This document shows positions 38,276-47,023 of a stretch of DNA of 64,000 bases, one piece after another (position 1 is the first letter of the stretch; each line of letters opens with the position of its first letter). This DNA is from Prolixibacteraceae bacterium UBA6029 (GTDB taxonomy: Bacteria > Bacteroidota > Bacteroidia > Bacteroidales > Prolixibacteraceae). Location: the NCBI GenBank assembly GCA_002429385.1, contig DIZL01000046.1, positions 1 to 64,000 of the forward strand, read 5' to 3'. The position numbers and the translations under genes are program-made. The notes under the pieces were generated by a model. It was not told the origin of the DNA. It worked only from the letters and a program-made list of their open reading frames with translations, and made no database searches.

Positions 38276-38410
38276 GGCAATCTTTATTTTTATCCAAAGT
38301 AAAGGCAGAAATCATCGGAGAAAAATTAAAAATTACCCAATCGTAGTTTGAGATGGACGAATCGTAAAATAGGGCGACGAATGTATATTGGAAAGAATAG
38401 AAAGGGGCTA

Positions 38411-38466
38411 AAAAAATATTACCTGACACTGTATCAGGGCATAAACAAGTTTATGCTTCAGGTAAT
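38411..38466 (-). terminator. Nested hairpin with T run, probable terminator of the envelope trio
   Basis: On the minus strand ATTACCTGA and TCAGGTAAT pair around an inner CATAAAC/GTTTATG hairpin, followed by seven T residues. It lies 73 bases after the stop of the 134-residue protein gene. Confidence 0.6.
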
Positions 38467-38538
38467 TAAGCCTTCAGAATTGACAAGATGAATCGTTTAA
38501 TTATAGAAGTCTGAATGGGAGAATACGCAGATTTGGAT

Positions 38539-38943
38539 TTATACTTCAGTCTCAGGAATTTCTTCCTCAATTGGATTGAAAAATCGTTCAATAAGATCAG
38601 CAAGAAGAATCCTGATCTTTTCAGCATTTTTTGAAACCAGGCTGGTTACTCCAAATTGGAGTACTGCTCCAACGATTTTCATCAGTGGACCGCCTTTTGT
38701 ATTAATCATGATCTTTTTAGTCAGATAGCCGGTAAGTATGGAAACAACGGACTCGAAAAGGTTGTTCTTTATTTCTGAGGAACCAGTAAGCTCTTTCAGT
38801 GAACTCTTGATCAGGTTAAACGGCTTTAAGCTTTCGAAAGTTTCTTTAAACTGTTCTTTCAGAATTACTCCTTCTTCGGCCTGCCTGATTTCGAGCAAAC
38901 GGATGGATTCTTTCAGCGAAGTGATTGGGTTTGGTTTTGTCAT
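38539..38943 (-). CDS. Conserved protein of the YtxH/holin-like envelope trio, unknown function
   Basis: 134 residues, mostly helical. The N-terminal segment SIRLLEIRQAEEGVILKEQFKETFES is charged, and a central weakly hydrophobic part (SVVSILTGYLTKKIMI) may touch the membrane. No known motif. The small Bacteroidota cluster YtxH protein - holin-like protein - this protein is familiar and points to an envelope or stress role. It lies 5 bases after the holin-like gene. Confidence 0.65.
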   Translation of the reverse strand: MTKPNPITSLKESIRLLEIRQAEEGVILKEQFKETFESLKPFNLIKSSLKELTGSSEIKNNLFESVVSILTGYLTKKIMINTKGGPLMKIVGAVLQFGVTSLVSKNAEKIRILLADLIERFFNPIEEEIPETEV

Positions 38944-38948
38944 GATGC

Positions 38949-39290
38949 TTATTCGAGTACCTGGTTGATAATGGATTCATTGACTGGATTCTTTATCAAT
39001 TGCTTACGGAACACAGCAAAGACAAGGGCAATAAGTGCATAAAATCCGGAAACGACAAAAAACCCATAATAGGATTTACCTAACAGTTCGCCAATCCACA
39101 AAGCAATCCCTATGTTCAAAATCAGGAAAAACAATACGGCAAAAACAACAACGATCAGCCACGAAACCAGATTGGAAACCACATCGGCCGATTTGTCGAG
39201 GGTCTTTAGTTTCAGTAATTCCAGCGTTGTTTTGCCGTATTGTTCCCCTTTTGCAATGAGTGATTCAATTAAACCAGATTGTTCGTCCAT
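38949..39290 (-). CDS. Phage-holin-like (Phage_holin_3_6 type) membrane protein
   Basis: 113 residues with two transmembrane helices (LVSWLIVVVFAVLFFLILNI and YGFFVVSGFYALIALVFAVF) between charged ends. The pattern matches the PF07332-type chromosomal holin-like or competence-associated proteins, which are not necessarily phage-derived. It is the middle gene of the trio. Confidence 0.78.
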   Translation of the reverse strand: MDEQSGLIESLIAKGEQYGKTTLELLKLKTLDKSADVVSNLVSWLIVVVFAVLFFLILNIGIALWIGELLGKSYYGFFVVSGFYALIALVFAVFRKQLIKNPVNESIINQVLE

Positions 39291-39344
39291 GTTTCAATTT
39301 TTCGTGAAATAAAGGAAAAATTTCATATAAACCTATGCTCAGGA

Positions 39345-39611
39345 TTAATTGGTTGATGCTTTGGTTTCTTCTACTTTTAGTTTGGAGTCAGAAACCATTT
39401 CTTTTGCCTTGGACTTAACCCCATCCATTTTTTTACTTAAATCATCGAGCAGGTCATCAAACTTTCCTTTGATCTCATCGACATAATCTTCACCCTTTTC
39501 AGCAATTTTTTTACGTGTTTCAGTCCCTTTATCAGGGGCAAACAAGATTCCCAATACGGCACCGGCGGCCAAGCCTGCCAGTAAACCAACTACTAATTTT
39601 CCTGAACTCAT
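39345..39611 (-). CDS. YtxH-like protein
   Basis: About 88 residues from the ATG at 39611 (MSSGKLVVGLLAGLAAG); an upstream start would add 14 unlikely residues. A single Gly/Ala-rich transmembrane segment is followed by GILFAPDKGTETRKKI, the hallmark of YtxH/DUF883-type proteins, and a charged coiled-coil tail. It is usually linked to general stress and the envelope. Confidence 0.85.
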   Translation of the reverse strand: MSSGKLVVGLLAGLAAGAVLGILFAPDKGTETRKKIAEKGEDYVDEIKGKFDDLLDDLSKKMDGVKSKAKEMVSDSKLKVEETKASTN

Positions 39612-39820
39612 GATGTTTGATTTTAATTGTTTATGACTGAGTATACCATTCAACGTATACTAATTACGTTCGTTGATATCATGCAATATAACAAATATTA
39701 CCCTGAAAAGTTAAGAGTTTACTGATTAATTTACGTTCTTTTGAATAAATAGTTATGAATGTAAATCAATATTATAAACGCTATGTTCAGTTACTGATTA
39801 TCCCTCCTGAACATTGTATT

Positions 39821-40948
39821 CTAAACCGGTGTTCCAGGAAGTTTTTTCTTCCAAAACTTTCGGACAACTTTATCCTGAATAAGCCCCTGCTCATTATAAT
39901 TGACCTCCTCTCCCAGCAAATAACCATAAGGCTTCAGCGAGTCAACATGGTCACAAACAACTTTTGCCATACCGGTTAAGGGTAAGCAGAGTATCATTCC
40001 GGGGATTCCCCAGATCAGTGAGCTGGCAATCAGTGCAAGGGTTGCTGCCAAAGGATTGATACTGACACTTCCGCCCACTACATTGGGAGTGATAAAATTA
40101 CCGTCAATGAATTGGGTGACCACACATACCGCAGCAATACCCAGGGTATAACTAAACGAATCGTATGTCAGGAAAGCCATGGTGATAGGCAATATACTCC
40201 CAATCAAGACTCCAATATAGGGTATGATATTTAACATTGAGGCAAGCACACCAAACAAAATAGCATGTGGCAAGCCCATAACAAGAAACCCGGTGCAATT
40301 TATGACCGAAAGAATAAGGATATCCAAAGATATTCCCATAATATATCTTTGCGATACGAGTGAAACCTTTTTTACCACCACAATCGCCTGATCATTATTA
40401 TCTTCTTTGGCAATCAGGATGACAAACTTTTTTAATTTATCTTTATAAAAGGTCAAAAAGAAAATATAAATCGGAATAAGCGCAAAACTGGCAAGAAATG
40501 AAGTGGTTGCCGAGAATAAGCCAAGGACCAAAACACCTCCGGTACTGGCATTTTCTTTGATCTTTGTAGTTATCCAGGCTTTTTGTTCAATCCTGCTGAT
40601 GTGAAAGGTTTCGCTGATAAATTGCTGAAAATTCTCCCATTTGACCAGTAATGTCTTTTCAAGTACCGGCCATTCGTTCACAAAACTTATGACTTGAGCA
40701 TACAAAAAATAGATCATGGCTATAAAAATTGATAAAGCCAGGATTATACTGACCACGATTGCAAGCGCCTTTGGGAAATGCCAGTTTTCAAGTTTCTGAG
40801 AAACTGGCATCAGCAAAAAAGTAAAGAAAACAGCAATAGTGAATGGGATCAGGATATTTTCAGCCAGAATAAGAAAAGCGATTACCAGTGCAAGAAGTAA
40901 AAGTTTTACCGTTGCCTGGACATAAAAAGGTTGTTCAGAAACTGTCAT
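39821..40948 (-). CDS. AI-2E family transporter
   Basis: 375 residues with about eight transmembrane helices. Typical family segments are PFTIAVFFTFLLMPVSQKLE, GLPHAILFGVLASMLNIIPYIGVLIG and GNFITPNVVGGSVSINPLAA. Members export autoinducer-2 or act as Na+/H+ antiporters; the substrate is not determined. It is transcribed away from the marR gene across a 647-base spacer. Confidence 0.9.
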   Translation of the reverse strand: MTVSEQPFYVQATVKLLLLALVIAFLILAENILIPFTIAVFFTFLLMPVSQKLENWHFPKALAIVVSIILALSIFIAMIYFLYAQVISFVNEWPVLEKTLLVKWENFQQFISETFHISRIEQKAWITTKIKENASTGGVLVLGLFSATTSFLASFALIPIYIFFLTFYKDKLKKFVILIAKEDNNDQAIVVVKKVSLVSQRYIMGISLDILILSVINCTGFLVMGLPHAILFGVLASMLNIIPYIGVLIGSILPITMAFLTYDSFSYTLGIAAVCVVTQFIDGNFITPNVVGGSVSINPLAATLALIASSLIWGIPGMILCLPLTGMAKVVCDHVDSLKPYGYLLGEEVNYNEQGLIQDKVVRKFWKKKLPGTPV

Positions 40949-41210
40949 AAAGAAATGGTTTTTTATTCAATAATTATGACTATAAAATTAAAGGTTTTAT
41001 CCGACTCACAATGAGACAAACCGGAAAAATGTTAAAAAGATCGCAATTGCCGTGAATTTTACATTTTGTTGTAACTATAGCACCAAAGAACCGTTCAATA
41101 AGCGTGGCAGGAATGGTTAGCTCAAGAAGCTCAGAACAAGCGCGTCCTGCCTTGCATCAGTATTTCGACCTTATCCCCATGCCTTCCCGAAAGGATTGGT
41201 TCTATTCCCT

Positions 41211-41369
41211 GTTATACTTCTTTCATACCTCTTTCATACCTCTTTCAGTACAAATTCGAAACAAATTCGAAACAAATTCGTAGCCATTCGAATTTGTATC
41301 GAATTTGTTACGTATTATATTCGAATTTGTACTGAAAGAGGTATGAAAGAGATATGAAAGAGGTATGAC
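41211..41369. repeat. Long palindrome made of 11 bp tandem units (copy 2)
   Basis: Same architecture and unit types as 141-333. Three CATACCTCTTT-like units are followed by ACAAATTCGAA-like units, then the inverted set ending in GAAAGAGGTATG repeats. The inner tract has about three units on the left arm and a diverged set on the right, so copy number differs from copy 1. Confidence 0.9.
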
Positions 41370-41545
41370 ACAATCATAGTTCAATACTTTCTCAGTTCAC
41401 CAGCGGAACAGGCTAAAGAGCAGCAATGTAAATTCGAAAATGGATATTTATTTCCAATATTATAAGTTTAGGTCAATTTGGAAATCGGGATTAACCTGAT
41501 CAGAAACTAAACAAATGATTTAACAAGACGTTAACATTAAATTAC

Positions 41546-41575
41546 TGTAATAGTTATACTTTTGTAACCATTACA
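41546..41575 (+). promoter_or_regulatory. marR promoter with overlapping inverted-repeat operator
   Basis: TGTAATAGTTA (41546-41556) and GTAACCATTACA (41564-41575) form a near-perfect inverted repeat. Between them lies the -7 element TACTTTTG (41557-41564). A dimeric MarR protein binding here would block initiation, so autoregulation of the efflux operon is likely. Confidence 0.7.
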
Positions 41576-41595
41576 ATTAATGAATATATCATATA

Positions 41596-42039
41596 ATGAA
41601 TCAAAAAATTGATCTGATTGCAGAAAACTTAATCTCCATCCATCCCTTGTTATATAAAAGTATTTCGAAGCCTTTACGCACCAAATCGTCGATTACTCCG
41701 GGAGGAATGTTCGTGATGGGAAGTCTTAAGAGATATGGCATTCTTTCGATGTCGGACATAGGGAAATGCCTGTCAATGCCAAAACCACACATTACGGTGA
41801 TCGTGGATAAACTGATTGAAGAAGGCTATGTAGAGCGGCTGAACGATCCAAAGGACCGACGGATTGTAAACATATTGATTACCAAAAAAGGATTGAAAGA
41901 TTTCGAAGACATCAAACAGGCGGTCAGCGAAAACCTGAAGATTAAACTTTCAACGCTGGATAAGAAGGAACAGGATATTCTTGCCACCGCATCACAACAG
42001 GTGAAAGAGATACTCATATCGATCTTATCGAAAGAATAA
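41596..42039 (+). CDS. MarR-family transcriptional regulator
   Basis: 147 residues with the MarR winged helix: LSMSDIGKCLSMPKPHITVI as helix-turn-helix and RLNDPKDRRIVNILITKKG as wing with the DxRxxxxxLT-like motif. It is the first gene before emrA-emrB-tolC and probably represses them in response to a toxic ligand. A strong hairpin lies between it and emrA. Confidence 0.92.
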   Translation: MNQKIDLIAENLISIHPLLYKSISKPLRTKSSITPGGMFVMGSLKRYGILSMSDIGKCLSMPKPHITVIVDKLIEEGYVERLNDPKDRRIVNILITKKGLKDFEDIKQAVSENLKIKLSTLDKKEQDILATASQQVKEILISILSKE

Positions 42040-42048
42040 AAGTAAACT

Positions 42049-42096
42049 AACTTTTCCAGAGTTTATACTGGATTATAGAACTCTGGAAAAGTTTTT
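42049..42096 (+). terminator. Hairpin between marR and emrA (attenuator or terminator)
   Basis: AACTTTTCCAGAGTT and AACTCTGGAAAAGTT pair perfectly over 15 bases with a 15-base loop, followed by TTT. It could stop part of the transcripts after marR, or stabilise a processed end. Confidence 0.7.
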
Positions 42097-42133
42097 AAAA
42101 TTAAACTTTTAAAATTAAATAAATATAACTTTC

Positions 42134-43144
42134 ATGGAGAATAAACACGTAAAAAAAGAACGGAGCAATAAAGTTTATATTCCGCTGATTCTGATCATTG
42201 CACTAGTACTTGGTGGTATAATCTATTGGTATATAGACTATTCGAAGTACATAAAAACCGATGACGCCCATCTTGATGCCGATATTGTAGGCGTTAGCCC
42301 AAAAATTCTGGGCAGGGTGAAGCAGTTGTTTGTCGATGAAGGCGATTCTGTCAAACCAGGCGAACTCATCGCTGTTCTTGACAGTACCGATCTGGTAGCA
42401 CAACGAAATCAGGCTATTGCAGGTAAACAGCTTGCAGAAGCATCAGTCCTTCAGGCCCAGGCGAAATATCAATCCGACCTTCAAAACAATAAAGTGTTGG
42501 AAATAACACTCAGCCGGATGAAAGAAGATTTCGACCGGGCAAAAAGTCAGTTCGAGGGTTCGGTCATTACAAAAGAACAGTACGATCATGCCAGGAAAGC
42601 CTTGGAAACAGCCCAGGCCCAGCTTGAGGCTGCCCATTCTCAGGCCAATGTATCGAAATCGCAAATTCAGAGTGCACTAGCTTCAGTTGAAAGTGCACAG
42701 GCACAAATCAATACGATCAGCACTCAGTTGAATAACACCCGGCTTCTTTCACCATGCACCGGTGTGGTTGGCAAACGATGGTTAATGGCAGGCGACATCG
42801 CACAGCCCGGGCAATCCATTTTTAGTCTTGTGAACGGGGGCAAACTGTGGGTCAGTATATTTCTGGAAGAAACAAACCTGGAGAAGCTGAAAATCGGCCA
42901 ACCGGTTTTATTTACCGTTGATACCTATTCGGATGCTACCTTTACAGGTAAAATATTCATTATCGGAACCAATACCGCTTCGCAGTTCTCGCTGATCCCG
43001 GCAAGCAATGCCTCTGGGAACTTTACCAAGGTTACTCAGCGTGTACAGCTTAAAATTTCGATCGATGGGATGAGGGATGGCAAAAAACTTTCAGACTATC
43101 ATCTTATATCAGGAATGTCGGCAATAGTTAAAATTATCAGGTAG
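42134..43144 (+). CDS. emrA: HlyD/EmrA-family membrane fusion protein
   Basis: 336 residues: one N-terminal transmembrane helix (PLILIIALVLGGIIYWYI), the typical TDDAHLDADIVGVSPKILGR beta-barrel start, a biotinyl-lipoyl half (VDEGDSVKPGELIAVLD), a long coiled coil (about 95-195) and the return half with SPCTGVVGKRWLMAGD. It connects the inner-membrane pump to the TolC-like channel. It is followed 2 bases later by emrB. Confidence 0.93.
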   Translation: MENKHVKKERSNKVYIPLILIIALVLGGIIYWYIDYSKYIKTDDAHLDADIVGVSPKILGRVKQLFVDEGDSVKPGELIAVLDSTDLVAQRNQAIAGKQLAEASVLQAQAKYQSDLQNNKVLEITLSRMKEDFDRAKSQFEGSVITKEQYDHARKALETAQAQLEAAHSQANVSKSQIQSALASVESAQAQINTISTQLNNTRLLSPCTGVVGKRWLMAGDIAQPGQSIFSLVNGGKLWVSIFLEETNLEKLKIGQPVLFTVDTYSDATFTGKIFIIGTNTASQFSLIPASNASGNFTKVTQRVQLKISIDGMRDGKKLSDYHLISGMSAIVKIIR

Positions 43145-43146
43145 TA

Positions 43147-44757
43147 ATGCGGAAACTTACTCCAACGCACCGATTACGTGCCAGGTTACGAAACCGCGAT
43201 TCGGTCTATCATCCCCGAAATGTAAACTATAAATGGTTTCTGCTGGCCAACATCATGTTAGGCACATTCATGGCTGTGCTCGACGCCACCATTGTGAATG
43301 TAGGCCTGCCAAAAATCATGGCTTCATTTGGGGTAGGAATCGATAAAATTGCCTGGGTTGTCACAGCTTATATGCTTTCAATGGCCGTAATGCTTCCTAC
43401 TTCAGGATGGCTGGCCGACAAGTTTGGCTATAAGCGGCTTTATTTTATTGGTCTTTTATTGTTTACCGTTGGCTCGATGTTCTGTGGCATGTCGAACGAC
43501 GAAAATACACTAATACTCTCACGTATCTTTCAGGGACTGGGGGCCGGGATGATACAACCACTGGGTATGGCCATCATCACCAGGGAATTTCCACCTCATC
43601 AAAGAGGAATAGCGCTTGGTTTTTGGGCCATCTCTGCAGCTGCCTCAGTTTCATTTGGACCTCTTATTGGCGGATACCTGGTTGATAACTTCAGCTGGCA
43701 ACTCATTTTTGATGTGAACATACCATTTGGAATTGCAGCCATGGTATTTACTGTTCTCATCCAAAGGGAATTTATAAATCCCCGTGCGGGAAGATTCGAC
43801 CTGATTGGGTTTATATCGGTGGTAATTTTCCTGCCCGTTCTGCTTTATGCCTTGTCGGAAGGAAACGCAGCCACGAATTCAGCCGGATGGCATGCACCCT
43901 ATATCCTGATTTGTTTCGCCATTTCGATAGTCTCGGGAGCCATTTTTATCACTCAGGAACTTACGACAGACAATCCTCTCATTGATTTACGATTACTGAA
44001 GAATTACAATTTCGGGATGGGAAATCTGGTCATGGTGATCTTCAGTATGGGAATGTTTGGAAGTACATTTTTACTTCCGCTCTATCTGCAAAACTCGATG
44101 GGATACACGGCCCTGCAGGCAGGATCGGTCTTTTTGCCCGTTGGAATCATCCAGGGAATGATGTCTCCCATCGCAGGAAGAATATCGGATAAATTCAATC
44201 CCAAAGCGCCTATGATCATTGGGGTGATTGCCTTAACCCTAAGTTTCATTCTCAACTCCCGGCTGTCCTATCTTTCGGAACACAGTTTTGTCATGACTTC
44301 GCTTTATTTGCGGGGATTTGGCATGGGAATCATCTATACGCCGTTAAGCGCGCTTTCGCTGCTCACCATGCCCAGGGACAAAATGGCCCAGGCTTCAGGA
44401 ATTACAAATACCATCCGGCAGATCGGAGGTAGTTTGGGCGTGGCTATGTTCACCACGATTCTGGCTACCCGGATAAATTTCCATGCACAAATGTATGGAG
44501 CAGCTATTCAGGCCGGATCACAGGAATTCAAAAATACGGCTGCAAATCTTGCTTATTTTGCTCAGCAGCACGTGGGAGCCAATATGGCAACAGCAATCCA
44601 GCAGGGGAAATACATGCTTATGTCGCATGTTAGCAAGCAGGCTTATATTGCAGGTATCGACGACGATTTCTGGATTGCAGCTATGATCACCCTGTTAGGG
44701 ATTGTCCCGGTAATTATTATGCGCGTCGGAAATAAAAAATCACCAGTAAATGCTTAA
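43147..44757 (+). CDS. emrB: DHA2-family MFS drug exporter (EmrB-like)
   Basis: 536 residues with about 14 transmembrane helices. Motif D1 appears as LDATIVNVGLPKIMASF and motif A as GWLADKFGYKRLY, both characteristic of 14-TMS drug:H+ antiporters. The C-terminus is cytoplasmic and basic. Together with EmrA and TolC it should form a tripartite efflux pump. Its 3' end overlaps the TolC-family gene by 8 bases. Confidence 0.94.
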   Translation: MRKLTPTHRLRARLRNRDSVYHPRNVNYKWFLLANIMLGTFMAVLDATIVNVGLPKIMASFGVGIDKIAWVVTAYMLSMAVMLPTSGWLADKFGYKRLYFIGLLLFTVGSMFCGMSNDENTLILSRIFQGLGAGMIQPLGMAIITREFPPHQRGIALGFWAISAAASVSFGPLIGGYLVDNFSWQLIFDVNIPFGIAAMVFTVLIQREFINPRAGRFDLIGFISVVIFLPVLLYALSEGNAATNSAGWHAPYILICFAISIVSGAIFITQELTTDNPLIDLRLLKNYNFGMGNLVMVIFSMGMFGSTFLLPLYLQNSMGYTALQAGSVFLPVGIIQGMMSPIAGRISDKFNPKAPMIIGVIALTLSFILNSRLSYLSEHSFVMTSLYLRGFGMGIIYTPLSALSLLTMPRDKMAQASGITNTIRQIGGSLGVAMFTTILATRINFHAQMYGAAIQAGSQEFKNTAANLAYFAQQHVGANMATAIQQGKYMLMSHVSKQAYIAGIDDDFWIAAMITLLGIVPVIIMRVGNKKSPVNA

Positions 44758-46084
44758 TTATATGACACATAAATTCAAGAGATTCATTTTAACCCTGCTT
44801 TCGGTTGCAGGATTATTATCGGTCGAAACAGTAAAAAGCCAGACGTCTGGTACCGATTCATTATCGTTAAAATCGATCATCAGTGAGGTTGTTCAAAATC
44901 ATCCCATGGTAAAGAAAGCTTTGGAAGACCTCAATAATTCGGATGCAAAAATTGGTTATGCCAAATCAGCTACCTTGCCCAATGTTTCATTTGCATCTTC
45001 TTATTCACGGATTGGTCCCATCGAAAATATATCAATCCCTAACCTGGGATCTTTCAGTTTAATGCCTCATGATAATTATACGGCTGGGTTTGATGTGAAT
45101 CAGACTTTATCTGATTTTGGCAAGACAGAGAAGAATATTTCTCTCGAAAAGCAAAGCAAAGAACTCAATATCCAAACAGTTGAAGACGTAAGGCAAAAGC
45201 TTTCAAAGGCAGTCATCAGCAACTATTATGCGCTCGTTTACCTTCAGGAAGCGATAAAAATAAAGGATGAACAAATAAATACCTTAAATGAACATCTTCA
45301 TTTCATCCAAAAGAAACTGGAAACAGGTTCGGCTACCCAGTACGAAATATTGTCCACCCAGGTAAGGATATCGGCTATTGAAAACCAGAAGACTGATCTT
45401 GAGACTGCAAAACAAATTCAGATTTATCAGCTCAACTCGCTGTTGGGAAAGCCTGTCTCCAGCGCTGAACGGGTGAAAAATGAATTAAACATTGCCCTTC
45501 CGGGTTTGCAAAGCGAAGCAATGATTACTGCTGCACTGCAAAATCGCGATGAGATGAAACTGGCCAGCGAAAAGGCGAAACTTGCGGAAATACGATATAG
45601 CATCACCGACTATCAGAACAAGCCGGTTTTAAGCGGTTTTCTATCGGGTGGGGTGAAGAATGGATATATTCCTTACATGAATGATCCGAAAGCCAACTTC
45701 GTGGCTGGAATTGGGGTAAAAGTCCCTATTTTCGACGGCCATAGAAAAGTGTACAATCAGCTTCAGGCCAAATCGGCCATCCAGGTCAATGACCAGGAAA
45801 CTGAGATCGTCCGCAGGAATATAGTTGAAGAAGTAGTTGAATCACAATCAAACTTGCAGGCCTCTCAGAAAAAGGTGGATCAGTCTGAATTACAATTGCG
45901 TCAGGCCACGCAGGCCTATGCGCTGGCAAAAGTAAGTTTCGATTCGGGAGTGATCACTAACCTTGAATTGCTGGATGGTTCAACCGCAGTATCAGAAAGC
46001 CGGCTGATGGTACTTAAATCTAAAATTGACTTTACGGTGAATGTTTATAAACTTAAATCAGCAATCGGAGAAAGACTGTATTGA
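44750..46084 (+). CDS. TolC-family outer-membrane efflux protein
   Basis: 444 residues: signal peptide (ending around VKSQTSG), two outer-membrane-factor repeats with long helices, and conserved DVNQTLSDFGKTEKNI and VPIFDGHRKVYNQL. It provides the outer-membrane exit for EmrAB. The start may be 44750 or the ATG at 44762. A strong terminator follows about 215 bases later. Confidence 0.92.
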   Translation: MLNYMTHKFKRFILTLLSVAGLLSVETVKSQTSGTDSLSLKSIISEVVQNHPMVKKALEDLNNSDAKIGYAKSATLPNVSFASSYSRIGPIENISIPNLGSFSLMPHDNYTAGFDVNQTLSDFGKTEKNISLEKQSKELNIQTVEDVRQKLSKAVISNYYALVYLQEAIKIKDEQINTLNEHLHFIQKKLETGSATQYEILSTQVRISAIENQKTDLETAKQIQIYQLNSLLGKPVSSAERVKNELNIALPGLQSEAMITAALQNRDEMKLASEKAKLAEIRYSITDYQNKPVLSGFLSGGVKNGYIPYMNDPKANFVAGIGVKVPIFDGHRKVYNQLQAKSAIQVNDQETEIVRRNIVEEVVESQSNLQASQKKVDQSELQLRQATQAYALAKVSFDSGVITNLELLDGSTAVSESRLMVLKSKIDFTVNVYKLKSAIGERLY

Positions 46085-46298
46085 TAAGGTTGGCAATTTC
46101 TTTTAGTTAAGCTTCGCCTTTTATATGAAAAATAAAGTGCTCATTCACAAGAAAATCAAGCGGATTTATAAATAAAAACAGGTGTGCACATACTAAAGTC
46201 ATCCACAAAGAAGTTTTATATCTGATTGGATTTTGATAATTCATAAAAAAACCTATCGGTAAAAAAAGATATAATCAATCAATTCCGGTAGAACCTTT

Positions 46299-46332
46299 CA
46301 AGGGCAGATTTATCTGCCCTTGTTTATTTTTC
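46299..46332 (+). terminator. Intrinsic terminator of the efflux operon
   Basis: CAAGGGCAGAT and ATCTGCCCTTG form an 11-pair perfect stem with a two-base loop, followed by TTTATTTTT. It lies about 215 bases after the tolC stop. Confidence 0.85.
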
Positions 46333-46382
46333 AGGAATCAAGAAAACGGAAAAGGGAAAGAGAAAAAAGAACAGAGGATAAG

Positions 46383-46946
46383 TTACGTCGGTTTGTGTTC
46401 ATTGGTACGATTTTCACCGATGACTTTAAGTATAACTCCAATTCGTTCACCAACTGATAATAGAGGTAATTCAATGAGCTGATATTTAAGGCCACAATAG
46501 GTATTAATAATTGCCTGATGAATACGGACGGCCTCTTCATAAGTTTCACTCCGAATGGGGTCATTGACAAATATCTCAGGCCAGGGTGGAGTCACAAAAA
46601 CCTGAGGAGCATAACGGTATTTTAGAACACTTTGGGTTAGAATTTCAGAAGAACCAAATCCCTTATACCGTGCAAATGCCAATTGATCCGGGATTCCGCG
46701 GTCAGCAAAGACAATCGTTCCATCAGGAACAGATTCAAAAAAGTCAATCCGCTGTTTTAATACTTCCTGTTGAAAAAGCTTTGGGTTTTCCCAGGGGAGA
46801 ATCTCACCACCTGATTTAGTTTGTGTATCTATCAATGCCCGGGCAAACTCATCTGAACATAAATACCCCAAATTCCTTAATTCCAGAATAAGTTCAGTCT
46901 TGCCAAATCCGGGGCCTCCGGTAATGATATAGATTTGTTTTTCCAT
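46383..46946 (-). CDS. AAA ATPase / kinase-like protein (AAA_28)
   Basis: 187 residues if started at the ATG at 46946 (MEKQIYIITGGPGFGKT), where the Walker A motif follows at once; the longer frame adds 37 residues encoded by a repeat and is unlikely. FADRGIPDQLAFAR probably holds the Walker B-like acidic residue. The family is found in many bacteria without a defined function. It ends the sugar-utilisation cluster but may be independent of it. Confidence 0.78.
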   Translation of the reverse strand: MEKQIYIITGGPGFGKTELILELRNLGYLCSDEFARALIDTQTKSGGEILPWENPKLFQQEVLKQRIDFFESVPDGTIVFADRGIPDQLAFARYKGFGSSEILTQSVLKYRYAPQVFVTPPWPEIFVNDPIRSETYEEAVRIHQAIINTYCGLKYQLIELPLLSVGERIGVILKVIGENRTNEHKPT

Positions 46947-46969
46947 GATTATGGGATTGATTGAAGAAG

Positions 46970-47023
46970 TTTCAAATTCCAGGTTCCAGGTTTGGCATCT
47001 TAGCTGGAACCTGGAACTTGAAA
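46970..47023. repeat. GGAACCTGGAAC palindromic intergenic repeat
   Basis: AATTCCAGGTTCCAGG and CCTGGAACTTGAAATT form an inverted repeat between the AAA gene and the epimerase gene. The same words recur near 500-530, 52217-52300 and 63421-63486. Confidence 0.75.

Larger units (their letters stand above)
40949..41595. other. Intergenic region between divergent genes
   Basis: No protein gene was seen. It holds the second 11 bp-unit palindrome at 41211-41369 and, at its right end, the marR promoter and operator (41546-41575). Confidence 0.6.

Noticed and set aside
38949..39290. Prophage holin
   Set aside because: The gene lies in a chromosomal YtxH trio with no endolysin or phage structural genes nearby.
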